From the NCBI GenBank assembly GCA_013399305.1, contig VXAI01000195.1:753955-817954 (forward strand): a DNA stretch of 64,000 nucleotides, in the 5' to 3' direction. Shown here in pieces: positions 43,501-56,200 of this stretch. Source of the stretch: Rostratula benghalensis. Its lineage: Eukaryota; Chordata; Aves; Charadriiformes; Rostratulidae. Every line of letters begins with the position of its first letter. Position 1 is the first letter of the stretch. Below the pieces are notes generated by a model. That model was not told where the DNA came from, ran no database searches, and worked only from the letters and a program-made list of their open reading frames with translations. The translations under genes and the position numbers were made by a program.

Positions 43501-43645
43501 CAAAGGCGGGTGACAGAGCTCTTCTACGGTGTCCGTCTCCCCTTTCCAGCAGCCAGCCTGCCAGGTACAATCGGGAGAGACAAATGGCAAGTGATGGCTT
43601 CCTGTTCAACTTCTGCACCCTAACTTTGTTTTTCAGATGGGAGCA
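40556..43645. other. Intergenic; possible conserved non-coding stretches
   Basis: Mostly unique sequence. At about 40880-40925 there is faint antisense CR1 wording. 41900-42290 and 42840-43030 are non-repetitive; the second is AT-rich with several TAAT/ATTA cores. No exon with matching splice sites seen. Confidence 0.4.
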
Positions 43646-43649
43646 GTTT

Positions 43650-45200
43650 TGTACTGCTTGCCATGCTTGTCATTCTGCCACATATCTTCTCTTTTGACTG
43701 TTACGGTGGTTTTTATTTGTTTGTTTGACTTTTTTTTTTTTGAGGCGAGGCTACCAGAACTGCACTTGGTATTCCAGAAGAAGATGCACCATGAATTCAG
43801 ACAGTGGCAAAGTCAGACTTTCCTCTCCAAAAGTATTCCGAACTTTTGATTTTCTTTCTTTTCATGACTGCTTTTGAGCAGTGAGAGATATATTTGTAGA
43901 ACTAGCTGTTGTAACGTCAAGATGCATTTCTAAATTGTGCAAACTAGTTCAGAGCCCGTCGCTCTGTGTGTACAAGTTAGAGTTGCTTTTCATGGATACA
44001 CAGATTATAGTTGTTGGGGCTGAAATTTATCTTCTGCTTTATCATAAGGCTGCTCAGTGTCATGAGATCTTTAACTTTTTGTAGTAAATGTTGTCCCAAT
44101 TAATTTAGTTTTTATCAGAAATCTTCACTATTCCATCTTCTTTCCAGCTTTTCCCATGGGACCCCACTGGTGATCATCTCCCACAGTGAAAACTCATCCT
44201 TCAGTCTTATCTTCTTTTTCCAATATTAAACTATTATTTAACTCTGGGAGGTCCTTACCTGTAGTCTCCAGCTGTTCAGTTTATTTAATGAGGACTGTCA
44301 CTGTCTGAAATTTCTGGAAGATTGGGGTGAGTTGGAAACACAGGGAAAATTTCTCAGCTGGATCTCTGTTATTTACATGCTTTTGACTCCTTCAAAGAAT
44401 TCAAGCAGATTTAGGAGGCTCAGATTCCTTTTACAAAAGTCATGTTTACTTTTTCTTAATGTGTTACTTTTATTCATGTATTCACTGATTCTGTTCTTTA
44501 CTAGAACTTCAGCCAATATGGCCAGAAGGTTACATGCTAAGCTCAGATGATTAATTTTTAACATTCTGGAGGAATCTTGTACGAGCATCATCTGCGCCCA
44601 GTGATATGGTGTTATTCATTTTGTCTGGTTTGTAATCTACTGGTAACAACCTCAAATTAAGACAAGCTTTCTGCGAATGCCTTGTAAACAAAACGCTGAT
44701 TTCAGAGTTTCTCCGAGATTCTCCAGGTAAACAGAGATTTTTGGGGAAAAAAATAAGTGTTTGGGATTTTTGGCAACGGCGTTATCTTTTCCGAGTGGTT
44801 CTTTCCTATCTGTATAGCTCATGGGCTCTCACAAGCTCCTTACTCTTGATGTGTTCAAGAAGAATTTATTACATTTTTTTAAAAAATTTCTTTAGCAAAC
44901 TGCTCCTAAACTCTTTCTTCAGTCTGTCTTGTTGTGCTTTTACATTTAGTCTGCCAGAATTTATGTTCTTTTTAGTTTTCCTTTTTCAGACACAACTTCA
45001 GCTTTTTGCAGGATACCTTTTAACTTCCAACAGCCTCCCTGATCCTGCTGTTTTATGATGCTAGCTTTTTGTTTTTCTCTCAAGTCTTTTTTTGACAGGT
45101 TATATGTATTTTGCTTTGAGCTTCCAATATAGAGTCCTAAAATAGTCTACCTGCCATCTGAAAACATTTTACCTTTCTGGCTGCCACTCTGAGCATTTTT
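43650..45200 (-). mobile_element. Long old CR1/L3-like LINE relic
   Basis: Antisense relic of about 1.5 kb with landmarks in collinear order on the + strand: GCTACCAGAACTGCACTTGG (43750), TTTGACTCCTTCAAAGAATT (44385) followed by CAAAAGTCATGTTTACT (44435), and CTGCCAGAATTTATGTTC (44950) followed by AACTTCAGCTTTTTGCAGGA. These correspond to the RT domain and sequence 5' of it. No intact frame. Confidence 0.7.
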
Positions 45201-45554
45201 TTTACACAAATTTCCTGATTTTTGAATTCCCGTTTCTTTGGAATCAAGCATAACCACTGCGTTTGCCAACATTTCTTCATTTCAGAGGATGCAGTCACGA
45301 ATTAGATGAAAGGATTAAGGGTTTTGGTCTAGCCCAGTCCCTAGGAAGGCTGGAAATACCATCCATTAACATTTCACTAATGCTAATTTCACTAATTTTA
45401 TTAACTGAGAAAAAGGGGAGGAAGCGGCTTGCCAGGGCTAGAGGTGGTGGGAATTCCTGACCCAGAACATCAGCTTCTCTCTCTAACCTACAACAGCTAA
45501 AATGACAGGTAATTGGGGGTGGGGGTGTTGAAATCAATCTCAGCTGATTTGTCA
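45201..45554. other. Intergenic
   Basis: Nothing recognised. Confidence 0.4.
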
Positions 45555-46118
45555 CCACAACCCAGGGACCATCTCACTCTGTACTGGGCACTGGTGAGGC
45601 CTCACCTTGAGTTCTGTGTCCAGTTTTGGGCGCCTCACAACAGGAAAGACGTTGAGGTGGTGAAGCACATCCAGAGGAGCTGGTGAAGGCTTGGGAGAAC
45701 AAGTCTTGTGAGGAGAGGCTGAGGGAGCTGGGGTCACTCAGCCTAGAGAAAAAGAGGCTGAGGAGAGACCTTCTTGCTTTCTACAGCTCCCTGAAAGGAG
45801 GGTGTAGCCAGGGGGTCTCAGTTGCTTCTCCCAAGGAACAAGATGGGAGACGAGGAATCAGCCTCAAGTTGTGCCAGGGGAGGTTAGGGATGGAGACTGG
45901 GAGAGATTTCTTTAGAGAAGTGGTTGTCAAGCCATGGAAGAGGCTGCCCAAGGGAGTGGTGGTGTTGCCATCCCTGGAGGGATTTAAAAGCCAGGCAGAC
46001 GTGGTGCTGAGGGACATGGGTTAGTGGTGGGTTTTGTCAGTGTTGGGTTGATGATTGGACTGGATGATCTGAAAGGTCCCTTCCAACCCCGACAATTCTA
46101 TGATTGTATGATCCCATG
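45555..46118 (+). mobile_element. CR1 LINE 3' fragment
   Basis: Sense CR1 from GTACTGGGCACTGGTGAGGC to ACAATTCTATGATTGTATG. Same subfamily style as the copy at 456-979 (GGTGAGGCCTCACCTTGAGT). Confidence 0.92.
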
Positions 46119-47854
46119 ACTTCAGTTTGCATGTAACAAATTCTCGGATAAGATCTGATCACAAAAGGACTAAGGCTGCAGGTGGCAGAGACTGGATTCC
46201 TGGCTGATTCTTTTCCGGTCTGTCTGATTCCAGACTGTAGGTAGTTGCTGCTTACCAGCAGCTCTGAAAGCGCTCCGAAGCTGGTGGGGATAAGCAGGCT
46301 TTGCCAAGCAGGTGGCATGCTTCATGGTGTGAGTAAAGCTTGCTTAGCAGGGAAAAGCATTCACTTGGAGGTTGAAGAGCACCACCGTTACTGCAAAATA
46401 CCCTCCCAGCCAGGGTGAAGCAACCACAGCCGGTTACAGCACGGCTGCTGACTGGCATTGACTGCTTAGCAACAGTGAGAGTGAGAGGGATACAGATGAA
46501 CAGACTGTTTTCTGAGCAAGCTGGGTAGGAACAGAAGGAATTAGCTGATAGCTGATGTAAAGGCATGCTTAATTATTAGTATAATTATAGATATAACAGA
46601 CCTGGAATTATTCAGTAAAAGTAAGAAACCCGATATGTTACAAAGAAGGTGATCAGGATGGCAAAGAAAATGACAGCAGTGTGAATTCTTGGGAAGAAAC
46701 GTAAAGAATTAAGGTGACAAATTTGGTATCTTTTGGGTTTCCAGTCTGATGTGTCAACTCAATTCACCAGTGGTGAAATGATATGCAGAGCTAACAAGGT
46801 CTGTGGCTTGTAGTATTTCTGGGTTTATATGATGCTGCTTTAACTGTATGCCAGTGAAGTCGAGCTGTGTTTTCATAAATCTCAGAACCTGCACAACTTC
46901 ATAAGGGTCTTTGTTCTCCTTTCAGCAGTGCTACAGCACAACCATTTAAAGTGATGGATCCCATGAGAAGCTGAGCTACACCTGGTTCTGATCGATATTG
47001 GAATTGATTAGAAATATTTGATAAGGCAGCCCTGCTTTCCCTTGGCACCCTGCATAACTGTGACTAAGAAGCAGTTATGTCAGGCAGCTCCCTTGCCTGC
47101 CCACTGCATCTCAAACTGGTTTCCATTTCCACTGGGGAGCTGGCTGGAGATAACATGCTCCACTGCTTGGAATTCATTGTTAATGTAGGGTTATATTCTG
47201 TTAGTACAGAAATGGGCAATTTGGGGAAAGATTTTCCCATTTGAGAATGAACATAGGTAGTGCTGGTCCTACTTTCGTACTGAGGATTGGACTGGGTGCT
47301 AATGCCAGCAGCAGTGATTTGGTGTCTTCCATAAGAACCTGGAACTGAGATAGAAGATGTATACAGTTTTGGGGTGGTTTTTTTTTATGAAACTGTAGTA
47401 TCTTCTAAAATTACAGCGGTGGAGTGGGAGACTGGCACCAGCAGCTCTAAACTAGGTCCTTTGAATCTGAGAGTAGTGGTGCCAAATGATTACAAACTCT
47501 TTTGCCCATTGCGCTGGTTAGAAAAGAAAATTGACACAGAAAGATTTTATTGAATTACTATTTGAGGTCTAATTATTAAAATAGCTTTTGATTAATGAGT
47601 TGTGAGTCAAGCTGGTTTGGCAAATAGTATTTTGATAAGGTATTTTTAAGACGGATGGTCTTAAGATGGCAAGATGAACATAAAACACTAATCTTAATGA
47701 TGATGTTAATGCAGAAGTCATGTAAATGTGCATGGGTAATTACTGTATGAAGTCACTGGGGTGCATCAGGACAAATTGAGTTCAGACAAACTCTCATCAG
47801 TGTCAGCTGAGTACTGAACTGTTGAAAAGTGAAGCTGGAAGAAACCTCCTCTGA
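46119..47854. other. Intergenic
   Basis: Unique-looking, moderately AT-rich. No supported exon, repeat or RNA gene. Confidence 0.4.
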
Positions 47855-48155
47855 TACACCTCCCACTCCACCAGGTTGAAAGCCCCATCCAGTCTGGCCT
47901 TGAACCACTCCAGGGTTGGGGCAGCCACAGCTTCTCTGGGCCAGGTCTCACCACCCTCACAGCAAAGAAGTTCTTCCTGAGATTTCATCTCAATCTCCCT
48001 TCTTTCAATGAAAAACCCTTCCCCGTTGTCCTATGGCTCCCCTCCCCAGCTTTCCTGGAGCCCTTTTCGTAACTGGAAGGGGCTCTGAGGTTTCCCCAGA
48101 GCCTTCTGTTCTCCAGGGTGAAGCCCCCCCCACCAATTCTCTCAGCCTGTTTATA
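47855..48155 (-). mobile_element. CR1 LINE 3' fragment lacking its tip
   Basis: Antisense CR1 missing the terminal ATTCTATGATTC repeats. It starts at CCTCCCACTCCACCAGGTTG and ends near CAATTCTCTCAGCCTG. Confidence 0.85.
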
Positions 48156-48529
48156 ATCAAATCTGCTTATGACATTCTTGGCATATGCAGTACTGCTGTT
48201 TCCTTCCCATTTTGTAGCAGACTTTTATCTGCTACAGGACTGTTACTGCACTCATCCTGACTCTCTCTGGGCTGTTATCGCATCCCTCTGAGGTCTTCTC
48301 TCTTTTGAGCACCTCCTGCTCTCGGTCTCTTATTCAGGTCGTGTTTTCCATTCCACCTCTAACCACTCCTGTTGTTCTTGCTGCTTAGCCCACTGGCCCT
48401 CCCCGAGGAGCAGTACCCAAGGCTGGACGTGCCTCTGCACTGAGGCCTTGCTGATCCTGAGAACAGCAAAAGGACCTGCAAAATGTCTTGCAGGTAATTC
48501 TTCCGTTAATATAGCTGTGTATTGTTTTC

Positions 48530-49110
48530 TCTTGCTCAGGACCATAACTCCTGTTCAGCTTGTGATCTATCAGAACCTTCAGATCTCTTTTTTTTTTTAT
48601 TAATTTTTACGCAATTGCTTTCTGCCCAGCTGATACCTATCCTCTATTTGTGCACTTTACTCCTGCCTACGTTAAAACATTCTCCTTTTTACAATTGAGG
48701 TGACTTCTATATTTATAGACAGCTTGTCCAAGTTGTCAAGTTTTTAATACTGCTATCCCCTATGTGTTTGTAGCTTCTCTTCACAGATTTAATCTTGGCA
48801 GATTTAATAAACACACAGTCCATTCCTTCATCCAGGTTATCAATAAAATATTGAATGGGACTTATGAACACCTGAGTAAACATTCAATTTGTCCTTTAAA
48901 TTTCACAGTGAATCCTTGGAAACTAATCTCACACTGTGGTTTCCAACCTGACTTCAGCCAGGGCATTCCTGCACTCATGCATGTCATGTGAGACAATGTC
49001 AGGAGCCTTGGTGTCATTGAGGTATGTGGTATGTGCTGCTTCTTCCCTGTCCACAACATCTCATCCATTGGAGAGGGAAATTGGATTGTGTCACCTTGTT
49101 TTGTTCATGA
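48530..49110 (-). mobile_element. Old CR1-type LINE relic
   Basis: Antisense relic. CATAACTCCTGTTCAGCTTG, GATTTAATAAACACACAGTC and TCATCCAGGTTATCAATAAA, then ATATTGAATGGGACT, follow the antisense wording of the CR1 RT region. Confidence 0.6.
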
Positions 49111-50222
49111 GGAATTCACAAGTATTCATCTCTTTATTAGTTCATATGCACTTAGAAGTCATTCAGATTATTCTGGTGTTTTTCTTTTCTAGGAGATTAC
49201 ATCTTTTGGTATCTTAGTTATTCTGTTTGACTCGTAGAAGATGACCACTGCTGGTTCCTATTGTTTGAAAGTGTAAGAACTTTGGGGACAGTTGTGAAGG
49301 CAACAGGTACAAAGCCCTCACCAGGAGAAACCTGGCACCAAATGTGAAATTCCTGTGATAAAGCACAGACACAAAAGGTTCTCAAGAGAGTGGTGGATGG
49401 AAGCTTTTAACAAAAAGGAATAATTTTATTTCAGTCTGAGAAATTATGATGCAAATCAGCTTAATTTAAAAAAGATATTTCACGCTAGCTTGAGAAAATT
49501 CTGAACAGTTGGAACTGCGAGCCTGAACAGCCTTGTAGAAATATGGTCAGGGTCATGTAAAAGAAGAAGTTGGGAAACCTTAATTTTGGGCTGCACTGAC
49601 TTCTTTGCCTATAATAGATTGGTAGTGAACATCGAAGAAAGTATAAATAGAGATTAGACTAAATTTCATAACCTTTTAACCCAGAAAGCCTGGATCTCCT
49701 CGGTAAAGTGTTTTCTGAACTCTAATATATGCTCACTGTTGACACAGGCTTAGTCACAGAACAGAGTGACCTTTGCACAGCTCAACACGAAGCGCACGTG
49801 TGGTAAGTTTTTGTATCTCCTGTTCTGTGTGCCCACGTCACCGTGCATTTGACCTTACCAAACAAGGTGTTCTGCTTCGTCTCGCAGCTCTTCTGCTGGA
49901 GTGTTTGATACCACAACTATAGGAAGTGTATGTATATTTATATGAACACTCCAGTGTATGAGTCAAGGAAGAAAGAATATGAATTGCATTGGTATGAATG
50001 ATTTGCTGTTTTTCAGAAACTTTGATTTTTGCCTGAATTCAGTATTCTAAAGGGCAAAAAAAATCTCATCTATGCTGTGCGTTAACAAACCTTTGGCCAT
50101 TCCCACTGTGCATTTGGTTATGTAGGATTATCATCATGGCTGTGCTGTGAACTGTTTGGAGGATAGAAACCACTGGTACATGAGGGAATTCAAAAGTGTC
50201 ATCAACCTCCAAAATAGAGGCA
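49111..50222. other. Intergenic
   Basis: Nothing recognised. No open frame with splice support. Confidence 0.4.
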
Positions 50223-50725
50223 AATCATAGAATAGTCCAGGTTGGAAGGGACATTTCAGGTCATTGAGTCCAACCCAACACTGATAAAAACAATCACTAA
50301 ACCCTGTCACTAAGCACTATGTCAACCTGTCTTTTAAATACCTTCATGGATGGTGCCTCAAACACTTCCCTGGGCAGCCCATTCCAAGGCTTAATAACCC
50401 TTCCAGTGTAAAAATTATTCCTGATATCCATCCCTAACCTCCGCTGGCACAACTTGAGGCCATTTCCTCTTGCCCCATCACCTGATCCTTGGGAGAAGAG
50501 ACCGACCCGACTTTGGCTACACCCTCCTTTCAGGGAGCTGTAGAGAGAAAGAAGGTCTCCCCTCAGCCTCCTTTTCTCCAGGCTGAATGACCCCAGCTCC
50601 CTCAGCCTCTCCTCATAAGACTTATCCTCCAGAATCCTCACCAGCCCCATTGCCCCCCTCTGGAACAGCTCCAGCATCTCAATGTCTTTTTTTGTGGTTT
50701 GGGGCCCAAAGAGTATTCTGTGTTG
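50223..50725 (-). mobile_element. CR1 LINE 3' fragment
   Basis: Antisense CR1, tip AAATCATAGAATAGTCCAGG, running to CCAGCATCTCAATGTC and GGGCCCAAAGAGTATTCTGT. Confidence 0.92.
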
Positions 50726-52084
50726 GCTGCAGGAATTTTGAGGCATGAGCAGGGACCCTGTTATGACTCCTTCTTTCATCCCTTTTTTTTCACCATCTTC
50801 TGCAATATGGATCCCCTTCTACTCCTGGTCCTTTAAGCTGAAGGAGCTGTAGAAGTGCTCTAGAAGTCACTCATGTATGGAAAAGCATTTCTGCTTATTG
50901 TTAGCCTTTGATTTTGCGCATACACTCCTCAGGGAGGTACTCAACATGAGGTCGGAAAGTTCTTGTTGGCGATTAGGAGACACGTGAATGTGCTGAGGAC
51001 AAGGGTGCAAAGCAGATTTTGTACTACCAAGGTGGGTCATTTCCCAAGGGTGAGGACTTTTGAGCATTAACTTGCAGTGACTTCCACTACAAGGCAGCTG
51101 TTAACATATGACTATGAATTGGTTTGGGAGGAAAAAAAAAAAGACATTAAAATTGCATAAGTAGATAAATTTTAAAGAGACAGAAATAATAATGACATTA
51201 CAATTGGCTGAAAAAAAAAACCGAGCTAAAGTAACAATGGAACATTTGAAAAATAAATGGGTAGCTAGGAAAGGGTGTAGGGAGACATGCTGCTTGGAGA
51301 TCACAGTGGCACCTAAGCCTGACAGTTTCTGTGACTGCATGAAACAGAGGAACACAGCCAAGCCCCTGCTCTCTCCCAGTGTATTTTACTGCGCAGCCAT
51401 CAGGTTTAGTAACGCACTGCTGAGGAAAAGACTCCCACTATTTAGTATTCATTATAGATGCCATTTTTCAGATTGCAGCGCAGCAGCATAAACAAGCCAC
51501 GCTGGAAGAAGAGCAGAGAGCAGCGTTTAGCCTACCTCTGATTTATTTCTTGTTAATATTCACTAACTACACAATCCTGTGGCAGCACCAGTCTGAGGAA
51601 GGGAAAGCAATGCCTCAAACTGCCCCCATTTTCCAGCGTTCTTGCAGGAAGCCAACACAAGAGGATGCAAAACACAATTCCTGCAGTGGGATGGGCACGT
51701 TGGCTTCCTGGTGGGGCTGAACATCTGGTAGATTTGTCTCTGTGAGTCACTGTGGATCTGCAGGTCTGCCTGCGTTCTGCCAGCTGCCTGCTTTCTATTC
51801 CATTTAAGTTGTGTTTTGTAAACCTTGTCAGCGCCAGAAGGGAACCTGTCCCCATGAACAGGGTGCTTCCATGCTGAGGCACTGACATCTGGGAGCAGGA
51901 AGCTGACCAGTGTCCAAAGTACCTTAAGATGGGATGCCACCAGCCGGTGACACAGCAACCGGAGAGCTGTCCTGTGGAGAGGACTGCATCCCATGGGGAC
52001 TGGCCTTTTTTTGGTGTTTGTTTTCTAGGGGAGCTGGGTGCCAGCCACCCAGAAAAGCAGCACGGCTTTTCCATCACCCGTGAA
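50726..52084. other. Intergenic
   Basis: Mostly unique. The - strand frame across 51553-52290 ends in CR1 sequence and is not a gene. 51270-51500 is non-repetitive sequence of balanced composition that could be a conserved element; this cannot be judged from one genome. Confidence 0.4.
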
Positions 52085-52323
52085 CACAGGAGGTTCCACT
52101 GAAATATGAGGAAAAAATTCTTCACGGTGAGGGTGAGGGAGCACTGGCAGGGGCTGCCCAGAGAGGTTGTGGAGTCTCCTTCTCTGGAGACATTCAAACC
52201 CCTCCTGGACACGTTCCTGTGTGACCTGCTCTGGGTGTTCCTGCTGTGGCAGGGGGATTGGACTGGATGAGCTTTCAAGGTCCCTTCCAATCCCTGAGAG
52301 TCTGTGATTCTGTGATTCTGTGA
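52085..52323 (+). mobile_element. CR1 LINE 3' fragment
   Basis: Sense CR1 end: GGCTGCCCAGAGAGGTTGTG and a tip of repeated GATTCTGTGATTCTGTG at about 52305-52323. Confidence 0.9.
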
Positions 52324-52629
52324 ATCACTAATCCCTGGAAGTCACAAGGGCACTGGGCACTACAGCAGCGGTGGGAGCCAAGGTATAGGAAAACACACAG
52401 GGTTTTCACTCCCCACTCCCCACCGCCTCCCCAGAGTCTGCCCAGCAGAAGAGCGGTCTGACAGGCTAAAGAAAGGCCACATATGGCAACTCTGCTCCCT
52501 GTGCATGTAGAGAGCCAGCAATCCTTCCAGCTCCCCTCTCCGAATGTGTTCACTTCATTCTGCTGACAGGTCCCTGCAGTGCCGTGGCAGGAGGGCATCT
52601 CCATCCTTCCCCTTCCAGCTGGAGGTGTT

Positions 52630-52843
52630 AGATGTCCTCTTCCTGCGAGGGTGGTGAGAGCCTGGCCCAGGTTGCCCAGAGAAGCTGTGGCTGCCCCATC
52701 CCTGGAGGGGTTCAAGGCCAGGCTGGATGGGGCTTGGAGCAACCTGGTGTGGTGGGAGGTGTCCCTGCCCAGGGCAGGGGGGTTGGAACTTGATGATCTT
52801 TAACGTCCCTTCCAACCCAAACCATTCCGTGATTCTATGATTC
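52630..52843 (+). mobile_element. CR1 LINE 3' fragment
   Basis: Sense CR1 end from GCGAGGGTGGTGAGAGCCTG to the tip CCGTGATTCTATGATTC. Confidence 0.92.
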
Positions 52844-52891
52844 ATATTTCCTCCAGAGCGTCCCTTCTTTGAAAACACCTTGTTGAATATC

Positions 52892-52915
52892 TTTTTTTTT
52901 TTTTTTTTTTTTTTT
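52892..52915. repeat. Poly(T) tract, about 24 T
   Basis: Uninterrupted T run shortly after a CR1 copy but outside it. Confidence 0.95.
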
Positions 52916-53329
52916 CCAGAGGGATTTGTGACAGTCTATTTTAGGATTATTTGATTTTTCCCAAAACGACCTCACAATAATACCTAACTTAAAAATGAGA
53001 CCTATTCAAAAGTGCCAGAGCTTCTTAGAAGGAAATTAAAAGCAGCTGCTCTAAGGATGCAGAAGATGAGAAACTAGATAAAAACACCCTGTCTAAAGCT
53101 CAGAGCAATATATCACTATGTGAAATAATTCTACAAGGGACCAGAGAGGCAATATTCAAAGAGCAGAGTGGTAGAAACCATTCAAAACCAGGGATTTCTG
53201 AGCAAATAAAGAAACTATTAAAAATATATATATAGCATTAACTGCGAAGCTAAATCTGTAGGGCAGGCGTAGTAAAATTTTGAGGTGCAAACCTACTAAA
53301 GAAAGGATAAACATACTCATAAAAATATT

Positions 53330-53885
53330 TTCAAAATTGCCAAAATCAGCTATTTTTCCAGAGATTTGCTCAACAAATTGCCAGTCTCTAAAAGGACTAC
53401 TGTAAGAGAGGGAAACAGCTGTTGAAACGTAAACTGCAGATTTGTGCTGAGGTCGCTGTGGTTGAGGTCGGTTATTCTCCCATGAGATCCAAACTTGGGA
53501 CAAGTGCGAGGAAGTCTCTCAAATTAAATGGTAATAAAATGCATTTTAGGCTGAATTGGTAAGAGGAAGAGTCAGAAATTGCTAAGACCATACGGTAATC
53601 ACTCAAGAGCTCTGGAGGAAAACTAAATGTGTAACCCCTCACTTAAGTCAGGCTCCCGGCAGGAGGGATGGAAGATGGTAGATGTGACAACAGTCCCAAA
53701 GAAGGTTGCCAGGAGTGAAGTGGAGAATGGCAGACTGTCATGCTGGAGTCTGTACTGAGCAAGTGAGTAGAAATTATAGGAAAAAGAGATTAAATGGATA
53801 AACCCCAACATACTAGGGAAAGTTTTTATAGTGAGGAACAACATGTTGCTCTTGAAAAGGTCCTGAAAATACAACTAAGGTGACC
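53330..53885 (+). mobile_element. Old CR1/L3-like LINE relic
   Basis: ACTCAAGAGCTCTGGAGGAA, CCCCTCACTTAAGTCAGGCT and GGATGGAAGATGGTAGATGT, then CAACAGTCCCAAAGAAGG, track the start of the CR1/L3 RT domain (…CAAGAGTTCTGAAGGAACT…, …GGCTAATGTGACGCC…). Stops in all frames. The upstream part (53010-53330) may belong to it. Confidence 0.6.
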
Positions 53886-55889
53886 TTAGTCATAACAGTG
53901 TTAGAAATGCTCCGGTTCCATCTGTCTGTACTGTCCACCTATTGTTCCTGTGACTCTGATTGTATCAATCTCACTTGTATCCCCTTTCCTGCCTTCTCTC
54001 TGAACTGAGAAGCAGCTTTAATGTCTCCTCCAAAGCAGCAACCAGAAATCAGTTTAATCTTGTTGATGGTTCCTTACAAAACTTGTAATTGAGCTGTAAA
54101 ATCCTTTGCCATAGGATGTAACGGATGCTCAAAGTTTACTTGAGCTCCAGAGGTAACAGGAAAAGTTAATGGAGGGAAATTAAAGCATAACCTGTTAAAC
54201 AGTAAAACCAAAGATTGAGACTAAAAAGTCCCAAGACACATATTGTTGGAAAACAGAGTAATATGCCTAAAAATCCCTGCTGCATGTTCTTAAATTCCCT
54301 CTCCTGGCAGCTGTATTGAAAATCAGATGCTGCATTAGAGGAACCTTCAATCTGACCCAGTGCAGCCTTTCTTGTGCTTTGTTCTGTTCTGTCAAAAAGA
54401 AAATGAAAGGTAGATATGGATGTAAACACTTCTGATGGCAACGATGAACACTGAACACTGAACTCCTCTCCCCACTGTACAAACAAGTGATGAATTTTTG
54501 TTTGAATGCTAATGAAGATCTCACCGTGAAGCTGCGAGGTCTCGTCTAGCAATATAAAGAGAAAAGCTACATGGTGGAAAAAAGGAAAGGGTCTTTATAA
54601 AGGCATGAAATATGGATGTCATTAACCACTCACAGGTCAAAAATACACTTGAAGCTACCAGTGAAATTTGAAGTAGGTAAACAAGTATTAAGTAGAAAGT
54701 TTCCTTACAATTAGTGCATCTGTTACGATCTGAAAAGGATAATTTTGTGTTTTCTTTATTCTTTTGACTCCAAATCACCCAGGGTTTGTAGTCAAAAAGC
54801 AGATCTTTCTACAGCCATCTAATCTATTCTAGATCTCTTGCTTTTCGGGTCAGAGCTGAGGCAAGCTTCTCTTACAAATTTGTGCTGCAGTCTATGGAAA
54901 GAGCTGTTCCTTGCCAGGAGAATATTACATGCAGTTCTGAGAAAAATGAACACAGTCAGCTTGCTTGAGAGGTAACTGATGCTTACTCACAATGCTGATA
55001 AGCCTGACATTTACTGAGAAGTGCCACAATTCTCAGTCCAATGGGAAATCCCAAGAGGGTGGGTTTTTTCAGTGATGCTTCACATTCTATTGACTCAGGA
55101 TAATCTGGAGTCTTCTAAAGCATCTTACTCAAAAGAAGGGAGGGAGAAAAAAAAAAAAAAAAAAAAAAAAAGAGGAGGAGCCCAACTCCTCCGCTTGAAT
55201 TACATACAGATGTACGAGCCTTCCTTGGCACATTTGTTAATGATCCTGGTATGTTTAATGATGCTCTACAAGTTGTCAGTGCCGTATGTGTCATATTTCA
55301 TTCTGCAGTGTAGTAAAAGCACTTAAGCAAGAGTTCTCGGTGCCTTGGCTGCAATTACAAAAATTGCACTTGGGATAAAGCTGCTCAGCACCTCCACATA
55401 ACAGCCGAGGCTTGTCGTGAAATACTTGTCTGTGATATCAGGTGTCAGTGTGCTCTGCACTTTGGCTTTCTCTAGCATCCCCCATACCTGACCCTGCAGG
55501 ATTCTTCTGGAACGGGCCCTGCCTTGAAAAAAAGACCATCAGAAGGCTTTTAAATGTGCAAGTAGATTATGTCAAGGAGTTCCCTTTTGATCATTAGTAT
55601 GAAGATATGTTCAAATAATTCTGAAATACTAGTGATGCAAAATTTTCATTACAGGTACTGTGATAATTAGCTCCTACCATGTCATACTCCTTATCTTCCA
55701 TTATTCTGTTTTAATTGTCATTTTGACCAGCTTTCAATGTACAAAGCTGTTTCTTTGGCTCATCTTAAATCCTTTTAAAGTAGACAGGAGACCCAAAATA
55801 GTGGCTAAGAATTTTCTGACAAAATTATTTTTCAGGGAAAAAAAAATCTTATTTATCAAAACTTGAACTTTTCACAGGCACATATGTTC
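53886..55889. other. Intergenic
   Basis: No exon or element recognised apart from a 25-base poly(A) at 55147-55171. Confidence 0.4.
55147..55171. repeat. Poly(A) tract, 25 A
   Basis: Uninterrupted A run followed by purine-rich sequence. Confidence 0.93.
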
Positions 55890-56200
55890 TAGATGCCAAG
55901 AGTTGCAAAATCCATCACTTCAGGTGGTAGTTTGTTCCCAAATTTAATCATCACTGCTGTTAAAAAATGTGTGTTTCATTTCTGATTTGGATCACTTTCA
56001 TTTTTCAGCCCTTAGTCTTTCTTCTGTCTCTGCTAGATTAAAAAGTGTTGGTTGATATTTTCCCCTTGTGAAAGTATTTATCAAATGCCCCTTCTCTGCT
56101 GGTTCATTCTCTCTTCTCCAACTTCCTCCTCTTGTACCTCGCATAAATATCAAGCCGAGAGCAGCCTCTCATCTTGCGTGTTCAGGATCTCATAGTTCTG
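55890..56200 (-). mobile_element. Old CR1-type LINE relic
   Basis: Antisense wording GTAGTTTGTTCCCAAATTTA, then ATCATCACTGCTGTTAAAAA and CTCTGCTAGATTAAAAAGTG, matches the 3' part of old CR1 subfamilies, like the copy at 29350-29800. Confidence 0.6.

Noticed and set aside
51553..52290. 245-codon - strand frame
   Set aside because: Its beginning is the antisense of a CR1 3' end, and the rest has no family features or splice sites.
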